Assembly: GCA_002786065.1 (NCBI GenBank)
Contig: NHNY01000002.1
Span: 1,116,001 to 1,180,000, forward strand
Source of the DNA: Microcyclospora pomicola
Taxonomy: Eukaryota; Ascomycota; Dothideomycetes; Capnodiales
Direction: 5' to 3'
DNA length: 64,000 nt
The translations under genes were made by a program, and so were the position numbers. Positions 21,778 through 32,321 of the stretch are shown here, piece after piece (position 1 is the stretch's first letter; the number at the start of each line of letters is the position of its first letter). The notes under the pieces are model-generated. The model did no database searches and had not been told where the DNA came from. It saw nothing but the letters and a program-made list of their open reading frames with translations.

Positions 21778-22435
21778 TTACATGACTGTGCAGCACGAGT
21801 TCTGCTTCTTTGCCTGGGTATAGAACATCTTGCTCTGAGCGCTGAGGCCGTCAGATTTGGCCACCAAACTATCAATCTTCTCTCCTCGCTCCAGAACAGA
21901 TTCGATCGTCTTGTGTAGTACGATCTTGGTCTCGTCAAGTTCCTTCTGGATCTGGATTCAAACAAGATAAGTATCTGCTCTGATCAAGGCTACATAGTAG
22001 ACTGCTGGAACCTACCTTCATAATGCTATCCGCCTGGTTCGGGTCCTGGTACTTCGTAATATATTCCTTCAATTGAGGAAATGGGCATTCCGCATTGCTG
22101 CTAGCAAACGCAGACCTTGGGTATCTGCTCAGAAACTCATCCAATATTTTGCCCAGCAGTTGATGGGCAACCAAAGCCGGGTATTCGTGGTCACTGATGA
22201 TTATGCCCGCAACACCCTCCGTTCTCGCGTATGCATGGAATGTGTAACTTTGCTCCTCAACATCCTGTCGCTGTCCAGCCCGGGTCCGTTCGGCGACGGT
22301 CTTGGAGAAAAGCGACATGAACTCGCCGACGCTGCCGCGTGTGAATCGAGAGTATGAGGAGAGTTCGCGCTCGGCGCAGAGCTCGATGGCGGGCTTCTCC
22401 TCATTCTTGAGGATGCCGATGTAGAGGATCTTCAT
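21778..22435 (-). CDS. YKT6: R-SNARE YKT6
   Basis: YKT6 is a lipid-anchored R-SNARE used in Golgi, endosome, vacuole and autophagosome fusion. Two exons (22435-22016 and 21951-21778) give 197 residues, the usual size. The longin domain begins [19 protein letters not shown] and runs to about residue 125; the SNARE helix is [26 protein letters not shown] with the zero-layer Arg in VLERGE. The protein ends SCCTVM: the last four residues are a CaaX box expected to be farnesylated (Met last), and the Cys before it is the palmitoylation site. Two AG acceptors are available 6 nt apart; the upstream one keeps the conserved IQKELDE, so I used it. Confidence 0.95.
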
Positions 22436-22728
22436 GTTTGTGTGTATGCCTGTGGTCGATTATGGCTGTAGGTGGACAGTATAGAAAGGGGAAGTGGTGT
22501 TCCCGCAAAACAGACCGCGGTTGATAGGTGCCTGGTAGACACGCAATGTCCTTGTCGGATGCGGTCAGTGGCTCATGAGGTCTCGTGGTGTGGGGTGGCG
22601 TGGATCGACAGCCGCCGAGCTCTAGTCCCATCCCGACTTTTGATAGAGCAGCGACAACATCGCATGGTCTACGACTTTACCCGTTTGCGGACATCTACAG
22701 GCTCATATACAGCTTTGACCTACCAAGC
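22436..22728. promoter_or_regulatory. Divergent promoter YKT6 / IES6
   Basis: The start codons of YKT6 (minus) and IES6 (plus) are 293 bp apart, so the two genes must share this short promoter region. I see no well-defined binding motif in it. Confidence 0.5.
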
Positions 22729-23292
22729 ATGGCTCCGATCACCACTGCGAGTAATGATGAAACACATGCTGCTCTTCTTGACCAGCTTGATATGACTGGC
22801 GTCAGCAAGCCGTTCAGAAATCCCAATTGGAAGCCACCCCAACGCCGCAACAAAACACTCAAACAGATCCTAGGCGAGGCAAATCGGGCACAGCAAAGTC
22901 TCCTCAACACTCAACAGAACTCGGGCGCGACTACGCCTCTAGCAGTGGCCGAGGGGGGCGCGACCTCAAGCCCGCTACATCCAAATCCCGCGCAAGGCAG
23001 TCAAGATCTCAGCCGACTCGTGCTCGACAAATCAGCTCGGCAGAGTCTCAATGCCAATTCTCTTACAGTCTTCACTGGACCCAGCGTCACTTACACCAGT
23101 ATCGCCGCAGCACCATCTCTGAAACCGAAGAAGAAATACTGCGACATCACCGGTCTGCCCGCGAAGTATACTGATCCGAAGACAGGACTCTTCTACCACA
23201 ATGCCGAAGTCTACAAGGTCGTCAAGGCGCTTAACACGACCCAAGTACAGGAGTATCTGGCGATCCGAGGAGCGAACACGGTGCTGAAATGA
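22729..23292 (+). CDS. IES6: INO80 chromatin-remodelling complex subunit Ies6
   Basis: Ies6 pairs with Arp5 in the INO80 nucleosome remodeller. One exon, 187 residues; the ATG at 22729 (MAPITTASNDETHAALLDQL) is preferred to upstream non-ATG frame. The N-terminal conserved piece KPFRNPNWKPPQRRNKTLKQI is at about residues 26-46, then a Ser/Ala-rich linker. The C-terminal YL1 domain is at about 138-175: KPKKKYCDITGLPAKYTDPKTG, FYHNAEVYKVVKAL. This N-motif plus YL1 arrangement and small size separate Ies6 from Swc2/Vps72, which is much longer and acidic. Confidence 0.93.
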   Translation: MAPITTASNDETHAALLDQLDMTGVSKPFRNPNWKPPQRRNKTLKQILGEANRAQQSLLNTQQNSGATTPLAVAEGGATSSPLHPNPAQGSQDLSRLVLDKSARQSLNANSLTVFTGPSVTYTSIAAAPSLKPKKKYCDITGLPAKYTDPKTGLFYHNAEVYKVVKALNTTQVQEYLAIRGANTVLK

Positions 23293-24252
23293 ATGGCTAT
23301 CTTCTACAAATCGGCAGTCGTGTACGCAGGAAGTGGCGATCTTGCAGATCCCAAAATTTTCCTTGACGGCACACGAAACGAAACGTTGAGCTGGGCTGGC
23401 TCAGAACTCTCTTGTGGGTCTTTGACTGCTGCTTCAGCTTTGCGTGCCACTGTCCCGCGATATACAAGCTGTCTGGAAGCCTTGTCGCTAAGTGGGCACA
23501 TTCAGTAAGTCAGGGACAAGCTATGTCTTGTACTGGCAGCGCATTGCAGGGTACATGAGAAGGCGACAATAATACCCTTCCACAACCCGCATCTCGATAC
23601 TCGACATTTCGTGTGCTTGCCTCCACGCGGGGCTCTGCATCGGGATGAGATTGACAGGCACTATTGAGCACAGCACAATGTTGTGGCTCGGTTTCGGGGA
23701 GGTGTTCTAGAATATGCCTTTGCACCCGACAATATGAATGTGACGCGGCTATGGACTTCTCACTAAGGACGCAGAGCAACTGGGCGGACTTATGGGACAG
23801 ATCTATAGGTGGAAAGCTCAACGTGCAAGAGATGATCACAACCCTCGATAGCCAACGACCATTATTCATCGACGTCAGGCCTTTCTCCATGGACCCGGCA
23901 ATGTTGAGATAGATACTTCAAGACACAGAACAAGCACAAACGCTACGAACCGTACACCTTTCCCTTCCCATGTTTATTGCTTTCTTCCGAAGATCCCGTA
24001 AGCACGCCATCCAGTGTGCATAGGTACAAGTCTGATGAAGTGTGGAGTCGAAAATGCAGCCGTGCCCATGACTTGTACGACCAGCAGAATTCCCGGCCGT
24101 AATGTGACCTCCCTGCCTACTATGGGCCCCACCCTGCGAGAATTTGTTGGTACAAAGGGGCCGGACATATGAAGAATGCGTTCTGCCACTTGAGGACGAC
24201 GAAAGAGATATGGTGTTAAAATATTATCGCAAAGGATCGTGTAGCAAGGTGC
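23293..24252. other. Convergent intergenic region IES6-GDT1
   Basis: About 1 kb between two 3' ends, longer than 3' UTRs usually need. Frames of 70-126 codons are present on both strands but none is convincing. Confidence 0.5.
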
Positions 24253-25958
24253 TCATATAGTTTCGAAGAGGTAAATGGCGCCGAAGACCAGGAAAGCCAC
24301 TGCACCGCCGATCGTGACTAGATACTATGTTAGCGCATGTTTCTGGTATTCAATGTGTGTGAGGAGTGACATGTCAACATACCGACTCGCATGCTGACTC
24401 TTCCGGCGAGTGCTCGACCACCGATGACCGCAATACCAGTGCATACAGCATGACCGGTGATAGCACCAAGCGTCACCCACCAGTAATCCTGCCCTGCCGC
24501 CATAGCGATGGTCGCGATCTGGGATCGGTCTCCCCATTCACCCAGGAAGGTCATGATGAAAGTCTGTACCCATGCTGGGCTCAGCACCAGGCCTAGCAGG
24601 TTGGTAAGTCCGGCCATCGAGGTTAGGTTTCGTGCTGGAGATTGGTCGCGTGACTCCGTAGGCGATGCTCGCGACTTGTAATCATTGCTGTTCTTCCGCC
24701 CACGGCCAGACTCAAGGTTGTAGGGAGACACTGAGCTCCGTCTTCGTGAATGTTCCTGCTCCTCAAGCTCGGCTTCGACCTCTCGCATTTCTTCGCCAAC
24801 TCCGGAGTCTTTGGGCATCGCGAGTCCTTCGCGCAGCATCCTCGCGCCAAACACGAAGAAAAGAATGGCAGCGGCCAATGTGGTCCATCGCTTCGGCAGC
24901 AGAGTGGGCACAGCGTGTCCCAGCACGGCGGACAGGACGGTCATTGCAATCAATGCTCCGAAAGCAGCTGAGAAGACGATCAATCGTGAGTGGCGCATAG
25001 CCATCAAAGCTGCGATCAGAAAGGTCTTGTCGCCGACTTCGGAGAACAAGATCATGGTAAGCGAGAGAACGTAAGAGTGGAACCACTCATGCCATTCCGC
25101 ATCCCCACTGAAAATTGATTTGGATGACCCTTGGCCTTCGGTGTAAGGCATGGTATCAGTCAACCATTTACTGCCGCTTGGAGAATCGACTGGCGGCCCA
25201 TCCTCGTTCTTCTCACCCCCGCTTGGCGTCTTCGCGATCTTATGCGGCTTGTCCGGAAGATCTTTCGGCTTCTGCAGCCCGAATGCGCCGTCTTTTGGAG
25301 CCGGTGCATCATCACCTGCTTTTCCGGCCTTGCCCGGTTGTGCTGTACCCTCCCGGTCCGATGCAGCACCCTTGCCCTTCGTCGACCGATCCGCCTCAAC
25401 ATGCTCCTGCTCGCTGTGAGGCAGCGGTGGAGCTTCTTTTGGCGTTTTTGGCAATCGTTCGGTATCGCCTTTTCCCTTGCGGCCCTTGGTCCGTTCGCTC
25501 ACGCCGCCCTCAGTACCAGTGGTGCCCTTCTCAGGCGCTTGCCGATTCTCATCATTCATTACTCCATCGTTTTTCTCTGGAATGATCTCCGCAAACTTCT
25601 CCAATGATGTAGGTTTTGCCTTCACGGAGGATGTAGTGACCACACCTACCTTGCCAGGCTTCCCGAGTTTGCCTTGCTCGGGCGTGGTATCGACGAATGG
25701 ACCGGCGTGAGGCTTCCCATCTAGACCATCCACCGGCGCGTCCTCTGTGCCTTTGTATGCTCTTGTCGGTATGCCTTTCACGCTTGAGGTTGTGGCAAGT
25801 GGTACCGTGTTCTCGTCGGCCTGCGTATCTTGCACGGCTGGTCCACGTGGTGCTGCGCGATTGAGCGCAAGGATTTCAGTGTTTGACAGGGAATCCTCCG
25901 CGTGGGCGAATGCGGTTAGGAATAGCAGAAGCAAGGGTGATGCCTTCCGCACCCTCAT
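24253..25958 (-). CDS. GDT1: GDT1-type Ca2+/Mn2+:H+ antiporter (UPF0016) with long N-terminal lumenal region
   Basis: GDT1/TMEM165 proteins import Ca2+ and Mn2+ into the Golgi in exchange for protons and support glycosylation. Two exons, 25958-24383 and 24317-24253, give 546 residues; without the last exon the sixth membrane helix is lost (it supplies VTIGGAVAFLVFGAIYLFET). A signal peptide opens the protein (LLLLFLTAFAHAEDS). Residues about 25-285 are low-complexity, Lys/Gly/Pro/Glu-rich. The two family signature motifs are FSEVGDKTFLIAAL (about 310) and LGEWGDRSQIATIAM (about 465), each starting a three-helix repeat, joined by a charged Ser-rich loop. Yeast GDT1 is about 280 residues, so the N-terminal insert roughly doubles the length. 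Confidence 0.93.
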
Positions 25959-26714
25959 GATGATGCCGCGATGTGTGAGGAAGATGCTCGGCAGGGAGGC
26001 AAGGCTGAGAACAGGGAATTGGCGCGGGAGACGGCAGAGTTCGTTCGATAATCAACGATCAAGTAGAGTTACGCGATGGAGCTGAGGAACTGCTCGGAAC
26101 AAGTGGCTGGGTCGAAGGAAAGCAGTGTCCGTGGTTGATCATTAGCGAAGGGCGTTGGAATGCATTTACAAGTACAGTGGAAGAGAAGGAAGATGGCGGT
26201 AGAGTAGATAGGGATTCGATGGTACGGTAGTGTTCGAGGCTTTACCATAATTAGGCCACGAAGTCAGTCGAAGGCCGGGCGAAGCGATAATCCGGGGCAA
26301 AAAGAAGCTTATTCGTGCTAACGCGACCCCTTTACTGTATGTCACTACTACTAGTCACGAGCGCGCAAGTGCCTGATGGTGGCATTAGAATCATAGCATA
26401 CAGCTTGAGGTCCCATTATAAAGCTACGTAGGTGCGGTAATATGGCCTCGTGTAGTGTACAGCGCATGGCACAAGATCGATCGTGTACACCGATGCATCT
26501 GTGTGATGTGATGAAGCTGACAACGGCCATAAGTCTGGTCACGTGATCCGAGCCATCCCCTTAGGGTTATGTTGTTTTCCACTCAACCCTCAAGCATCGA
26601 CGACGACTAATTTCGGTTACATCAAGCTCCTCAGCCTCAAGCCAACATCACGCAGCGGTCGCCATCGTGAAAACCGAGTTGCTTGGTCCCAGGGGTTACA
26701 GAGATTCGACCCAC
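25959..26714. other. Divergent intergenic region GDT1 / telobox gene
   Basis: About 0.75 kb between two start codons. Its right end carries TCACGTGA (26539-26546), TTAGGGTTA (26561-26569) and AACCCT (26585-26590), described separately. No ORF is convincing. Confidence 0.5.
26539..26590. promoter_or_regulatory. E-box plus telomere-repeat-like motifs upstream of the telobox gene
   Basis: Within 52 bp lie the palindrome TCACGTGA (26539-26546, a Cbf1/bHLH-type E-box), TTAGGGTTA (26561-26569) and AACCCT (26585-26590, the reverse-strand half site). They sit 125-176 bp upstream of the ATG of a gene whose product has a telobox Myb domain. Tbf1-type factors are known to bind TTAGGG in promoters of ordinary genes. 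Confidence 0.45.
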
Positions 26715-29529
26715 ATGGCGAAGCTCTCCGATGCGCCCGCGACGCGTCGAGCAACACGAGCGACTCGCAGCCAGAGTCGGGATGTCAGCGAAGCACCCAG
26801 CTCGACAATCGCTAGTCCTGCTAAGCAAAGAAAGGGACGGAAGACAAACAAGAGAGGTGAGTGGTGATGTCTGAACGTGTTGATGTCTTGGAGTTGAGCG
26901 TCGCAAACGCGTCGGAGGACACTCCCTAGTGTTAGGGTTAGGAATCGTCATGCTCGCGATGCAGCACATACAGGAGCAAGAAGTTGGAGGGGATCGATAC
27001 CATAAGACCAAGTCGCTTTCATTCCGAACTCAATAGTAGAAAATTGCGACGTGCTGTTGTTAATCCCTACTTGACCAGAGACTTCCTGGTCGAGATCATG
27101 TCTGCGACGAGGCCTTCTAACGACCGCCACTGACCATCCTACCAGATCTTGCCATTGTCGATGAAGACGAGGATGAACAAGACACCCGTCAAAGAGACGT
27201 CCCAAGAACTACATCGGCTGAGGACGAAGATGTCATCTCCATCGATGCCGCACGCAGGGTATCACAACACTCCGGGTACTCTGGCACCACGGCCAAAACA
27301 TCCTTCTCCCAGGAAGAAATTGGTGACATGGACCCAGACATCATGATAGCGAACTTGCCCAACACTGCTTCGGCTGCAGAGGATTTTGCCAGATGTTTCC
27401 TGCCAAGTAGTCGTACGGCGTTAAGCGTGATCTGGAAAGAGATTCGCACACCGTCATCCAAGCAGAGCAAGCTCTACACAACTCGCGTGCAGACCTTTGA
27501 CATCTATAGCCGCAGTTTTGGTTCACAAGACTACATCCAACCTAGTTTCGTGCTTCGCGCCCTGCTCGGTATTAGTTCCAAGGATGCAGTCCCTGACGGA
27601 CCATGGCGCCCGGACAGCCTGATCTACAAGATCAATCTCGTTCGAATGATGCGAAGTATGCTCATCATGCCGCCGGACTCCGCCGACTTCACGAACCACG
27701 ATCTGGATGACCTGCAGATTCTCGATGACTTGTACTTGACTGCCGTGGCAGGGTCAGTGCTTGATCGCCCGGCACTGAAGATGTGCTTGGCGGTGCAGAC
27801 TCAAGTTGCGCTTGGTCGTCTCAGAATATACCATGCTGCTGGCCCGAACTTCTCAGCCAACGAGACCATATCCAACGTCTTTCTATCAATGAATGAAGAC
27901 GATGAACTGGTCTACAAACATGTTGATGCTTTACGAAATGTGGCCAACAACGGTGACGAGATGCGGTCCTACAACCAACTCGTCGACACACGGATACACG
28001 AAATGAGATCTGCCTTCAATCGTCCGTACACTCATGCGATCGCAACACTTCGAGCGCGTTTCTCATGGGACAGCTTTATTGATGAACTCATCACATATTA
28101 CGAAGACCGCACAAGACAGCTTGACTATGCCATCGCCGCAAAAGGCGGCGCTCACGCAATCGTTCATAGCTTGGAGCACGAAGTGCAGAAGCTTTCGGAT
28201 GCGCGAGCTGCTGCAGCCAAGCGTGAGAGCCTGTCGAACTTGAGAAGCACACCTGGAAAAAGTGCCGGTAAAAGTGCAATGGTCCGACTGAAGGCCAGAG
28301 AACAAGAACAGAGACGGTCAGCGCAAGAAGTGCCTCAACCAGATCCAACCCCAATTCACGCAGAAGAACCTGAAATCGCAGACAACACGCCTGTTGAAAC
28401 GTCCAATGACAGCTTCCCGGATGTGGACGATTTCGTGGATCAGCCTCAAAAGTCGTCAGATAAAGCTGGCGAGCTAGGGTCCGTTTTGAGCCGCCCCGAG
28501 CTAGCTGGCTTTCAAGCATTCCAGAAGAACAATTCGCGAAAGAGTGGAGAACGGGCAAGATTTACTGACGAACAGCCCAATGCTGAACGGATCGAATGGG
28601 GTAATGAGAGTCAGCCTACGCAGCGCCACCCCGAAACACGGGACGAATTACCAATACCAATAGATTCCTCAGCTCCGCAACATCCCCGTGCGAGCGCATC
28701 GAAACGCACATTTACTGAGGTTGAAGAGGAGAACGAGTTCGATCCCACTCAAGATGAAGGCTTCCAAGAAGATGATCGTGGCGCAATCAACGCAGATGAG
28801 CGACGTCGTGAGAAAGCTGCCGAGATATTCTCAAGAGGTGGAAAGCAAACCTCGAGTAGTGGCTATTCCGCCGCGAGTTCCCGGCCACAGCCTGCCACCT
28901 CGGTCAGAACAACATCGCAGCCATCAAGCAGTAGACCGACGGTTCCTGCGAGTTCCAGGCCTAGACTGTCTGCGACGGAAAGCCCTTCGAAACGTCAACG
29001 CCGCAACCCTGGCTCTGCGATCCCCCCGCCTCTCCAGCCGATTCCGCTTGAGGAGAATGAAGAAGCCCCTTCTGGGACCTCGTACGAGCAAGTCAAGGTC
29101 TTCGCTAAGCAGAATCGTGTACACGCTCCGGTTGGTGAAGGGCCACGACAACGACAGGCGTGGACTACCGAGGAAGAGTTTGCCTTGATCGACCTTATTG
29201 AGCAACTTGGGAGCGGTGGGATCAGCTGGGCGTCTCTGAAGACTGCCGATACCTCAAAGGGTCAAGCAGCTCAGCTTGTGGAAAGGACCGCCGAGGACCT
29301 GCGATTCAAAGCGCGCAACATGAAGAAGTTGTTCATCCTGTAAGCTGCCTCCCTTCCTCTGTCAGTTGGTGATAGTTCGTGCTTGCTGACATTTTACCGC
29401 AGGGCTCATACACCTCTCCCTACGAATTGGGAGCACGTTGCCCTCGATAAGAAGATCATCGATGATATCAAGAAGCGAGGCATCGCATATGAACAGCCAA
29501 AGATACGTGCAACGGCGCACACCCGGTGA
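26715..29529 (+). CDS. Telobox Myb-domain protein with TRF-homology-like N-terminus (Taz1/Tbf1/TRF type)
   Basis: Probable duplex TTAGGG-binding factor acting at telomeres or as a transcription factor. Three exons (26715-26856, 27146-29339, 29403-29529) give about 820 residues. The first intron is unusually long (289 nt); phases fit. Residues about 110-350 form a helical block (DPDIMIANLPNTASAAEDFA, YIQPSFVLRALLGIS, DDLQILDDLYLTAV) resembling the TRF homology domain. A long acidic, Ser/Pro-rich linker follows. Near the C-terminus the Myb repeat reads RQAWTTEEEFALIDLIEQLG, ISWASLK and RTAEDLRFKARNMKKLF, where the last piece matches the telobox pattern (DLKxKxRN) of Taz1, Tbf1 and TRF1/2. Exon 3 adds LPTNWEHVALD and a short tail. 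I cannot tell Taz1-like telomere capping from Tbf1-like regulation by sequence alone. Confidence 0.8.
26924..26942. promoter_or_regulatory. Telomere-repeat-like cluster in first intron
   Basis: CCCTA (26924-26928) followed by TTAGGGTTAGG (26932-26942) inside intron 1 of the telobox gene. It equals almost two units of the TTAGGG telomere repeat plus an inverted half site. Confidence 0.45.
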
Positions 29530-29778
29530 CGAGTTGACCTGCGACCCTTGGTCAAGATTGAAGGTTTTCTTCATCTCCTTGGTGTAGAGTTCTGAGCAAT
29601 GTGCGTCCCTTCGTGTGGTCGGATTGTGTACGCGTGGCGCCATTTTCTTGGAACGTTGCTGGTCGTCATATCATGTTTTATATCGTTGTACAGACACCTT
29701 GTTTCGGCATACATCAAATTCCCGTGTCTACTCTCACGTTCATGTCTCCAAAGCTCTATCCATGACCAGCCTCAGTGC

Positions 29779-31290
29779 TTAAAGCTTTGCAAACACAGTC
29801 GCCACGCTCCCTCCCATCTCCACCAGCGTGCTTTTGTTCTGCACCCAATTCTCCAACCCTTTCCGTCCGTTCTCCACCCCAACGCCGCTCAGCTTCCACC
29901 CACCCACCGGCATTTCCGCCGGCGATTCGCCCCAGGTGTTGACCCACGTGATGCCTGCCTGCAGTTGCGCGACCACCTCGTGTGCAAGATCGATGTTCGA
30001 TGTGAACACCCCGGCCGCGAGTCCCATCGCCGTGCCGTTGGCGCGCACCACCAGCTTCTCCAGGTATCTAGGCGCGCTGTCGTCGTAGGGGAGAATGCAC
30101 ATGACGGGACCGAAGATCTCGTCCGTGGTGATCAGCATGCCATCCGTGCAGTTGGTGAACACGGTCGGCTTGACCCAGTAGCCGTTGCCGCTGACACCAG
30201 CAGGCAAGACCGGCTTGCCGAGACCCCCGCATAGCAAGGTGGCTTTGTCCGTGTCGATGCCGTGCTGGATGTACTTGGCGACCTTGGCGGCGTGGACTTT
30301 GCTGACGAGCGGGCCGAAGTTGGTGCGCTCGTCCATCACGTCGCCGGGTCGGATGTCGCTCATTTTCTCCAGAAGGAGCTTCTCGAAACCGCGGAGCATG
30401 CTGCTCGGCACAAAGACGCGGGTGCCGTTCGTGCAGACTTGTCCGGTAGAGAAGAAGTTGGCCATCATCGCGCCGTTGACGGCGCTCTCAAGTGGGGCGT
30501 CGGGCAGGATCACACAGGGTGACTTGCCGCCCAGTTCCATGGTCACGTACTTCATCCCGGCAGCCGCGGCGCTGGCGACCTTGCTTCCGGTCGACACTTG
30601 TCCGGTGAAGGAGACTTTGGCGATGCCAGGGTGAGAGGTCAGTAACGCGCCAATATCGCCTGCACCTTGCACAACGTTGAAGACGCCTGGCGGAACGCCG
30701 GCTTCGGCATAGATCTCTGCAAGTTTAAGTCCGTGGAGGGGGGTGAATTCGGATGGCTTGTAGACCATGCAGTTCCCTGCGGCCAGACACGGCGCAGATT
30801 TCCAGAGTGCGATTTGGATGGGGTAGTTCCACGCACCGATGCCCGCGCATACACCGAGGGGGGCTTTGGTTGTGTATACCCAGGCATCCGGGCGCAGTTG
30901 TGTGGTCTCGCCATTCAGGCCACCTGAAGCTATTAAATTGGCATAGTACTCGAGGACATCTGCACCGGTGATCACATCGACAGTGCTGGTTTCCGTGAAG
31001 GGTTTTCCGGTATCTTGGGTTTCGATCCTGGCCAGCTCGTCATTGCGTTGGCGGAGTAGTGCTACCGCACGAAGCAGGATCCTTGAGCGCTCAATTGGTG
31101 GCGTTGACGACCATGTCGGGAATGCTTTCTGGCCTGCCTTGACTGCGGCATCAACGCTGGTCTTGTCTGCTTTGCAAATCTCCGCCAAAGGTCGATCTGT
31201 TGCAGGGCTGATGGTCTGGAAAGTCTGAGATGTCGCTTGACGTTTACCCGCGATGAAGAGAGGTTGTCTTTCGAATGTTGTGGAGACCAT
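29779..31290 (-). CDS. badA: Betaine aldehyde dehydrogenase, predicted peroxisomal
   Basis: NAD-dependent aldehyde dehydrogenase oxidising betaine aldehyde to glycine betaine. One exon, 503 residues, from the ATG at 31290 (MVSTTFERQPLFIAGK); the frame upstream begins elsewhere and is not conserved-looking. Catalytic residues are visible: Asn155 in GAWNYP, Lys178 in YKPSEFTP, Glu252 in MELGGKSP and the nucleophile Cys286 in TGQVCTNGTR. The sequence is of the ALDH9/BADH sort. The last three residues, AKL, are a recognised PTS1 variant, so import into peroxisomes is likely. It is divergently arranged with a choline oxidase gene whose product makes its substrate; such a choA-badA pair is known in Aspergillus. 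Substrate is inferred mainly from that pairing. Confidence 0.9.
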   Translation of the reverse strand: MVSTTFERQPLFIAGKRQATSQTFQTISPATDRPLAEICKADKTSVDAAVKAGQKAFPTWSSTPPIERSRILLRAVALLRQRNDELARIETQDTGKPFTETSTVDVITGADVLEYYANLIASGGLNGETTQLRPDAWVYTTKAPLGVCAGIGAWNYPIQIALWKSAPCLAAGNCMVYKPSEFTPLHGLKLAEIYAEAGVPPGVFNVVQGAGDIGALLTSHPGIAKVSFTGQVSTGSKVASAAAAGMKYVTMELGGKSPCVILPDAPLESAVNGAMMANFFSTGQVCTNGTRVFVPSSMLRGFEKLLLEKMSDIRPGDVMDERTNFGPLVSKVHAAKVAKYIQHGIDTDKATLLCGGLGKPVLPAGVSGNGYWVKPTVFTNCTDGMLITTDEIFGPVMCILPYDDSAPRYLEKLVVRANGTAMGLAAGVFTSNIDLAHEVVAQLQAGITWVNTWGESPAEMPVGGWKLSGVGVENGRKGLENWVQNKSTLVEMGGSVATVFAKL

Positions 31291-31504
31291 GGTGAGTGAT
31301 GTGATATGAGTCTGCTTGTCCAACTGTATCACAATCACTGCCCTGGCATCATCTGCAAGTTTAGAGACAGTTTCGGATTGAACAATACTGTATGTGAAGC
31401 TGGAAAAAAGACACGTGATTTTGACAACGATCAAGATAGCTATATGATCTCACAGGCGAGTGAAAGCTACGAAGACGGCTACTGACGGACATGAGATCCC
31501 AGCA

Positions 31505-31524
31505 GAGGTGTAAAACTTCACCTC
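31505..31524. repeat. Inverted repeat GAGGTG-N8-CACCTC
   Basis: Perfect 6-bp arms with an 8-nt AT-rich spacer, 215 bp upstream of the badA ATG. The arrangement would suit a dimeric regulator. It could also occur by chance. Confidence 0.35.
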
Positions 31525-31541
31525 CGTCGATAGATGCTCGG

Positions 31542-31560
31542 GCCCCGCGCTTGCCGGGGC
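31542..31560. repeat. Inverted repeat GCCCCG-N7-CGGGGC
   Basis: Perfect 6-bp GC arms with a 7-nt spacer, 17 bp from the previous inverted repeat. The inner CCG and CGG triplets resemble half sites for Zn2Cys6 factors. Confidence 0.35.
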
Positions 31561-32321
31561 AAAAACAGAGTTCAGCAAGGAACGAGCTAGACTGCAGTGG
31601 CTCGGATGGTACAGTACTGGAAACTTTTTCCACTCTTGTATATTCTCTCATCGCCTCCATAGCCTAGAGTGGTGGCACTACTTATATATGCGCAACACAA
31701 TGCAATCGAATGTTGTGCTCTATCAGCGTCTGTTCATGTCAAACCATATCACCATGAGGAGGTGAAGAGAAATCTGGCTTGGGCCAAAAGACGTCGGAAA
31801 CAGATGTCAAACAAGGCTAGTAAGACGATAGCTCCAAGCGTATCTCCATGCGGCTCTACCCTTGTACAGACGTCACCTCGCGCGCAAAAAGATCACAGGA
31901 TAAGAATGGCGTTATCAGCGTAGATTATTCCTTCCTTCGTACCGCAGCTGAGCACGCCGTCCCATGGCCCAGAAGGTCAAAGCATTCCCGACCGGAGCTG
32001 GGGTCTTGGCATACCTTATAGATGGGCCGAAGTATGTAAGCTATCACTTCCGACTCGACGGTGGAGAATGCCATGAGTGGATAATTTTTCTCTCTGGTCC
32101 ATACGCAGCCTACGCATGGACGGTATATGAATAACCTCAACGGTATCTGTCGTCTTTCTTCCTCCGACATTTCTCTCAATCCACCTTCTCTTAGCTCTGC
32201 TTTACCAGCCTTGCTTTTCACTTTAGCCCAGCTGGCATCCTAACATTCGTTTCGAAGTGAAACGTGCTCGAGGCGAGCTTACTTAGAGAGGAGCCCGCCA
32301 GCGATCATTGACATTACCAGA

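Larger units (their letters stand above)
31291..32321. promoter_or_regulatory. Shared divergent promoter region of badA and choA
   Basis: 1.03 kb separating the two start codons of the choline-to-betaine genes. It contains two inverted repeats at 31505-31524 and 31542-31560 nearer to badA. No convincing ORF lies inside. Confidence 0.6.

Noticed and set aside
26667-26867. Start of the telobox gene at the upstream frame opening rather than 26715
   Set aside because: The ATG at 26715 begins a basic, Ser/Arg-rich N-terminus typical of the family; the residues before it lack support.
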